The notes under the pieces were generated by a model. That model did no database searches. It was not told the DNA's origin and was given only the letters and a program-made list of their open reading frames with translations. 64,000 bases of DNA from Darksidea phi (Eukaryota; Ascomycota; Dothideomycetes; Pleosporales; Lentitheciaceae): positions 120,427-184,426 of the forward strand of contig JASJFT010000084.1 of NCBI GenBank assembly GCA_030770425.1. The letters run 5' to 3'. Of the stretch, positions 59,176 to 64,000 are shown piece by piece. Each line of letters starts with the position of its first letter. The stretch's first letter is position 1. A program made the position numbers and the translations under genes.

Positions 59176-60019
59176 TTAACTAACCATTGCCGGTTCTAAG
59201 GGGGTTCGTGATACTAGCTGTATCGTGCGATAGTCTTTCATGTTTAATCCCAGGAAATGTCGCCTGGAGTTTAGTGACCCTCGTATCTTTGACGCCGCCG
59301 CCGCTTTCCGCCCTTTGGGGTGTTCACGGTCCCACTGCTCCTTGACCGTCCTTGCATGCTCCGCTTTCTTAGTGAATCCCTCAAACAGCTTTGACCATCC
59401 ACCGCCAAGCGTTCGAATGTCTACAGGTCGACTGCTCTTGACATCTACGTAAGTGACCGAGCCTTTGACCTCAGCAACAATAGTTTGCTGCTTAAGGGAA
59501 AAGAGCGAAGTGGTTCCAATATTTCTGGTCGGCTCAATGGCATCTTGTCGATAGGCCGCAATCAGCTATTTCCGAATTAGCCGTGACCACTCTGCGTCTC
59601 TCCGCTCGGTTGCCACTTACTGCATCGGGGTACCGGACTTGCCTCTTAATCTCAAGCTCATACTTCCTCACGAGGGGAACGACGGTTTTGGCGTGGATCA
59701 TGCCGTTGCATTCCTCCTCGCTAAGGAATTCGTCGTAGCTTTCCATGACCCTATGGAAGCATATTCCTAGGAAGTGCATGTACTGAGATTGCATGACATG
59801 GGCGAACGGATCTTGATCTTCCGCCCAAACTACGCCGCGCTCGACCATAGTTTGAGGATCATAGCCCATGCTCTCGAGGGTTGCAAGCGCTTGTGCCCGT
59901 AGAGGAACATAGGGGTCGGAGTTGGGATGCGGCGTTGGGGCGCCGGCCCGGGCGTAAGGGGAGTTATACGCTGATTCCGCTAGGCGCGATTTACGGGGGG
60001 CTGAGTCGGAGCCTGCCAT
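59176..60019 (-). CDS. Hotdog-fold (thioesterase-like) protein
   Basis: On the minus strand the exons are 60019-59621 and 59565-59176 with a 55-bp intron (GTAAGT...AATAG); 262 residues. The hotdog core starts near residue 55 with PFAHVMQSQYMHFLGICFHRV, the helix and strand that carry the substrate-binding part in fungal 4HBT-like proteins, then EIKRQVRYPD, TTSLFSLKQQTIVAEVKGSV and YVDVKSSRPVDIRTLGGGW. The C-terminus after about 200 is a basic helical tail of about 60 residues. Members hydrolyse acyl-CoA thioesters or are uncharacterised; the acyl substrate cannot be told. It may have a mitochondrial or peroxisomal location, but no clear targeting signal is seen. Confidence 0.82.
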
Positions 60020-61337
60020 CTCAGGTGAGGCTGTTGGGCGTTGCTTCTCTGTCTAAAATAACAAAGTGAAGTGTGCGGGGTACGTGCACGACAATTTGGG
60101 CACGGACTCTGACATGGCGCTACCGCGCCCACTTACTAGCATATAGCTAGGGTGTATATTAACCTGATCGAATATGGATGTTATAGTACTAGGCTTCCTG
60201 TCGGACCCGGAATGCGTCCGAATTTGATACGAAACACGGCCATCCGATAGACCTTGAGGTGACATCATACCCCGGTCACACAGTAGCAAGAGCTGAGGAT
60301 TGCTGTCAACCAATAGTGGGCATACGGCACGTGGCCGAAAAATCTGTGGGATAAGACGTTATGCCTTAATTAGTGGCTGCTTCTTCGCTTCGTCCTGCTA
60401 AACTGTGAGCCCGCCAGCGCGCAGGCGCATCCGTTAACGAATGTAATAGCTTAGATACTTGTCGTTATTTATTCATTACGCTAGCACGGCAGTCCAGTAA
60501 GTGGCTTGTCATTTTTTTCATTCAATCTCTCGTCTGGAGACGATAGCACGTCATGTCGTGAAAATCGTCTGTCAAATGGAACCTTACTTCAGTTGATGAA
60601 AATGAGGCACATCTCATAATCACTATTCTCACAATCATGACAATGCCGATGGTTATATTTACATCCACGCGCATCGCGATGGAGCTGTGGATGGGTTTGT
60701 AAAATGAACATCTCCGCATAGCTATAAGTCTAGTAAGCAACCGGCCAGAGACATCGAATAGCATACTAATATCAACGGCCATGAACTTGACCTTCAATAC
60801 GGCGGAGTATGTGGCAGGTAAACTCCGTTTTTGGCGCTATTTCCAGTTCCTGGCCAGAGAGCAAGAACGATCCCTTTCGAAGTGGAATCAATTTGGCATT
60901 CCGTTCGCGAACCTCGCCATATGGTCTATCAAATATCCATCTGCTTCTTCATCCTCGCTCTCATTCACGGCACACACTATCGGCCTCCACGGATCATCTG
61001 ATGAGATCCTTTTGAGAGATATGCCACGTCGCTCAACTTCGGCTTTGGACCATGACAGAGGAATCACCATCCCGGTAAATTATTGATGTAGAATCGCGGG
61101 AACGCAAGCCCAACAGGTCGATCTGGCCGCTAGAGACTTAAGGCCGGATCATTAGATTGGGGTTGGTGGATTCTCAGTAGGGATACAAATCACGGTTGCG
61201 TTTCAGGTGCTCTTCTCAGTCTCTGAAAAGGGAACAATGAGTTAGGGTGCATAGATGCAGTAACCTCGATATGGACCCAAAAACTAGAAATTGAACGATG
61301 TACACTTTTCAAAAACATGTCATCCTTCACGACAAGC
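60020..61337. other. Intergenic, no gene seen
   Basis: A 101-codon plus frame (60781-61086) and a 60-codon minus frame opposite it are the only ones of any size. Neither shows a domain. Confidence 0.5.
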
Positions 61338-62440
61338 TCAAGCTACTGCTACTACTACTGGCCTCCCACCCTTGCTTTCCGTAACGTTATTGCCTCTCTT
61401 TAATGCCATGGCCTTCTTAACCTCCCACTCCCAGGCGGTCAAGTTTCCGTCCTCGCCGTCCTCACCCTCACCTAGTAGTCTTCGCATGCTCGCATCTCGT
61501 TCCGGTCTGACTAAGATGGCCAGACTATACCGGTCTGCAAAGCGTTGCTGACCAGGTGCAAAATTGATACGATGTACATTGCTCCGCAGTAAACCGCCTG
61601 TCCACTGCACCATCGCGTCACCCAGATTTACGATGAGACATCCTGGTTTTGGACGTACATAGAGCCATGCGTCATTGTCGGTCGCAACCTTACCAGGCGC
61701 GAGAATTTGCAAACCACCGAGCACATTCGCGAGGAGCGTAACAGTCCCGAAGTCCGTATGGTGGATCATGCTCGTGCGGAGATCTTCATTTTCCGGACTC
61801 GCATACGCCTTGATGAGGCGTACTACAGTGCCAGATGGTTCCGTTGGAGACTGAAGGGATGAGAAAGCCTCGGAGGGCATACCGAGTTGTGTCGCAAGGG
61901 TGGTGTTGATCGTCGAGACGATACTTTGGCCATGCTTCAGGAATGATGTAAAAAGAGGCAGGTGAGAGAGTACAAGGTCGGGAAGTGGTTGGAGAGGTGA
62001 ATTTCCAAGGAGACCATCCTGGCCCACATTAAACCATTCGAAACGATCTGGTTCGTTTGTCTCGGTTTTGGCAAGGCCGCGAGGTTTGAAACTGTTGGTC
62101 GTTGGATCGAGGCTGCTAGGAGGCCGGGGAAGCAGGAAACTCACCCAAGGAAACTCTTAGGAAGATCGTGTTGGAACTTGTCTTTTACCTCATTGGGCAA
62201 GTCCATAATATCTTTCCCAGCTCCGAAGAGATTGTCGATCTCATTGATCAAGCACTCCCCGAGAGAGTCATTGCGTAGATCGAGCAGGAAGAATCCTAGC
62301 TCCTGGCATGCGTCGAGGACGCTTTTCGCGGCCGACTGGTCGCCGGAGTTTAGCCTCGCTAGCGAGATGGTGTACATAGGCGCCGTAGGAACGTCATCCG
62401 GAAATGCAGGAATGCTCTTGAATAGCTTTTCAGACGCCAT
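61338..62440 (-). CDS. 2-Oxoglutarate/Fe(II)-dependent oxygenase, isopenicillin-N-synthase-like
   Basis: On the minus strand the exons are 62440-62145 and 62091-61338 with a 53-bp intron (GTGAGT...CAG); 349 residues. The N-terminal DIOX_N part contains MYTISLARLNSG and CQELGFFLLDL. The Fe(II) ligands are His210 and Asp212 (HHTDFGTVTLL) and His272 (SNVHRINFAP); the co-substrate Arg is in RYSLAIL at 286. NLGDAMVQWTGG is the usual NxGDxxxxWTNG block. Enzymes of this type hydroxylate, desaturate or ring-close small molecules, often in secondary metabolism; no cluster is obvious here. The C-terminus ends in a Gly-rich stretch. Confidence 0.93.
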
Positions 62441-63056
62441 TTAGAAAGATCGATGAGAAGGAATCAAATCGCCAAACAAGGTGCGAGGCAGGGTTAATGT
62501 GATCTTGGAAAGAGGTTGCCGGCAAATATACAAGCGACAGGAAGGTGCGGCGAAGCAATACCAGGGGTGGGTGCTAGCGGCGAGCCCCGCAGCGCACGCA
62601 CGTCTCTCCTGCACCACCGTGTTCAAGTCAACGACGCTGTTCATGAATGCGACATCACTCTTGCACATCAGTTGTTTCCGACTACACGATTAAGATCAAA
62701 GCCAAAATCCAGGCACTCCAGCATGCTCCGAGGCAATCATCGAAGAAGACTGCAGGTGCTGGCACTATTTACTGTACCACAATACTGCAGCATCCCGATG
62801 TATAGCCTGCCATTTGCGGTGGCACTGATTGGCTAGGCAAGCTAAACCTCGGCCTCGTCGCATCGAATGAGAGATCCAAAGTCACTTGACTGTGCTTGAT
62901 TACTTTCATTTGCTCATAAGCTCGGAAGCTCCTCCAAAATTCTGTTATGCTCATCTCCGTTCGCAAAAGTCTTCTAAGTTCGACCTTCCGAGCCGCGACA
63001 ACGTGACTTCGGTTTCGGATACACGTATTCCCACCAATGAGCTAGAGAAAGGCGCC

Positions 63057-63900
63057 ATGGCCCCTGAGATGCCACCAGCATCCTCCACCCGTCTCACGCT
63101 CAAGCAATGGCTCCAGATTCTTAGTACGTTTATCGTTTTCTTCAATACCTGGTAAGCCTCTTCCTCGCGCTTCCAGGTTTGATGAGACTATTGGTATGGC
63201 TACTCCTGGTCATTTCAACAGGTCAGACTGCTTGCGCAAGCGCACCTTGCACAGTAGTAGAGTGGGATGGACCATTGATGCCAGCCGAGGGTCAAAACCA
63301 ACATTAGCATTCATTTCTTGTCGACTTTTCAGCTGATCCGTGACCGCAAGGGGTTTGCTCCTTACTTTTGGAGTCTTCCAAACATACTACGAGCAGGTTC
63401 TTATGCGTAGCGAGTCGAGCTCTACCATATCGTGGATTTCGATCACTGTGCGTTTATCGTTCTATCCGCCGGCGTCGTTACTGGTCCGCTTTACGATCAT
63501 GGCTAGTACCGTGTGCTGTTCATCTCCGGCAGTCTCCTACAAGTATATGGAATGATGATGTTGAGCATTCCCAACGAGTATTACGAGCTCTTCTTAAGCC
63601 GGGCTATTTGTATGGGGCTCGGAGCTGGAATTGTATTCGCGCCGAGCGTTGCAACCACCGCGGCTTGCCTGACTGGCCCAGCCACTCGTGCAAAAGCCAT
63701 GGGCTTGATGGCCTGTGACAGCAGCATTAGTGTGTACCGTAAACTGACTTTCCCAAGTGAATTGCTGAGTCAATGCGGGCGGCATCATCTATCCTTTCAT
63801 ATTTCGCAGCGTTGTGCGCTCAGTAAGCTTTCCGTGGGCGGTACGCAGTATAGCCTTATAGTGTTCAGACCCCCCTTCCTGTTCTTATATAATGCGGGAG
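63057..63900 (+). pseudogene. Broken MFS (monocarboxylate transporter-like) gene
   Basis: The first exon (from 63057; the true start may be upstream) ends IVFFNTW at 63151. A 199-bp intron is needed before GLLLTFGVFQTYYEQVLM at 63351. After SWISI the frame shifts; the next frame has CAFIVLSAGVVTGPLYDHG, then a TAG, then continues through MLSIPNEYYELFLS, GLGAGIVFAPSVA and GIIYPFIFR in further frames. FPWAVRSIAL is followed by TAG at about 63859. Two stops and two shifts show it is dead, or that the sequence is poor. MFS monocarboxylate-type transporters carry small carboxylates. It continues towards the window edge without a clear end. Confidence 0.7.
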
Positions 63901-64000
63901 CCTACTACGTCTAGTAGCTTGTGCTATTTGATTTGGATTTGCATAGTGGGAGTCTCTTCAGAAGGTCCGCACGAAACACAGTAGGAGTTTGTACACAGTA

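Overview
The window is nuclear DNA of a filamentous ascomycete (Pezizomycotina). The evidence is single genes cut by 46-60 bp introns with GT(AG)-type ends and CTAAC/CTGAC-like branch sites, and fungus-specific families: HET domains, Fungal_N/SesA-like STAND proteins, CFEM, deuterolysin, UstYa-like and Zn2Cys6. There are also AT-rich relics carrying the C-to-T/G-to-A stop codons expected from repeat-induced point mutation (RIP). I cannot name the species. There are no operons, and I saw no tRNA, rRNA or CRISPR.

Layout. 0-6 kb is mostly empty, with a decayed protein kinase and a 17-bp tandem repeat. 6-14 kb holds a secreted M35 metalloprotease, a small DUF4267 membrane protein, a secreted or wall protein with an Asp/Asn repeat, a short ankyrin protein and a secreted orphan protein. 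15-21.4 kb holds a five-exon Fungal_N-domain protein followed by a HET-domain protein on the same strand. 21.7-26 kb holds two decayed fragments (one UstYa-like) and an intact MFS transporter with a 13-nt microexon and a GC-AG intron. 26-34 kb is a decay zone: an AT-rich island, the tail of what is probably a chitinase, a RIP-scarred NLR and other broken frames. 34-37.5 kb holds a CFEM-like membrane protein and a protein with two tandem Zn2Cys6 clusters. 37.6-38.8 kb is a dead Fot1/pogo-type DDE transposon.

39.4-41.9 kb is the housekeeping cytosolic cysteinyl-tRNA synthetase. 43.2-45.3 kb is a second HET-domain gene. 45.4-48.8 kb is rearranged sequence with a 53-bp fold-back inverted repeat built from gene fragments and a non-autonomous TIR element. 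49-54 kb holds a protein kinase followed 600 bp downstream by a NACHT-ankyrin NLR on the same strand. 54.6-62.4 kb holds three minus-strand genes: a three-TM membrane protein, a hotdog-fold protein and a 2-oxoglutarate/Fe(II) oxygenase. The right end is a broken MFS transporter.

Taken together, this looks like an accessory, non-self-recognition-rich region around one conserved gene (CysRS). Two HET genes, one Fungal_N protein, one intact NLR with a neighbouring kinase, and remnants of another NLR and another kinase lie in 64 kb. Such genes in fungi are known for allorecognition and programmed cell death. That these particular genes work together is inference from position only.
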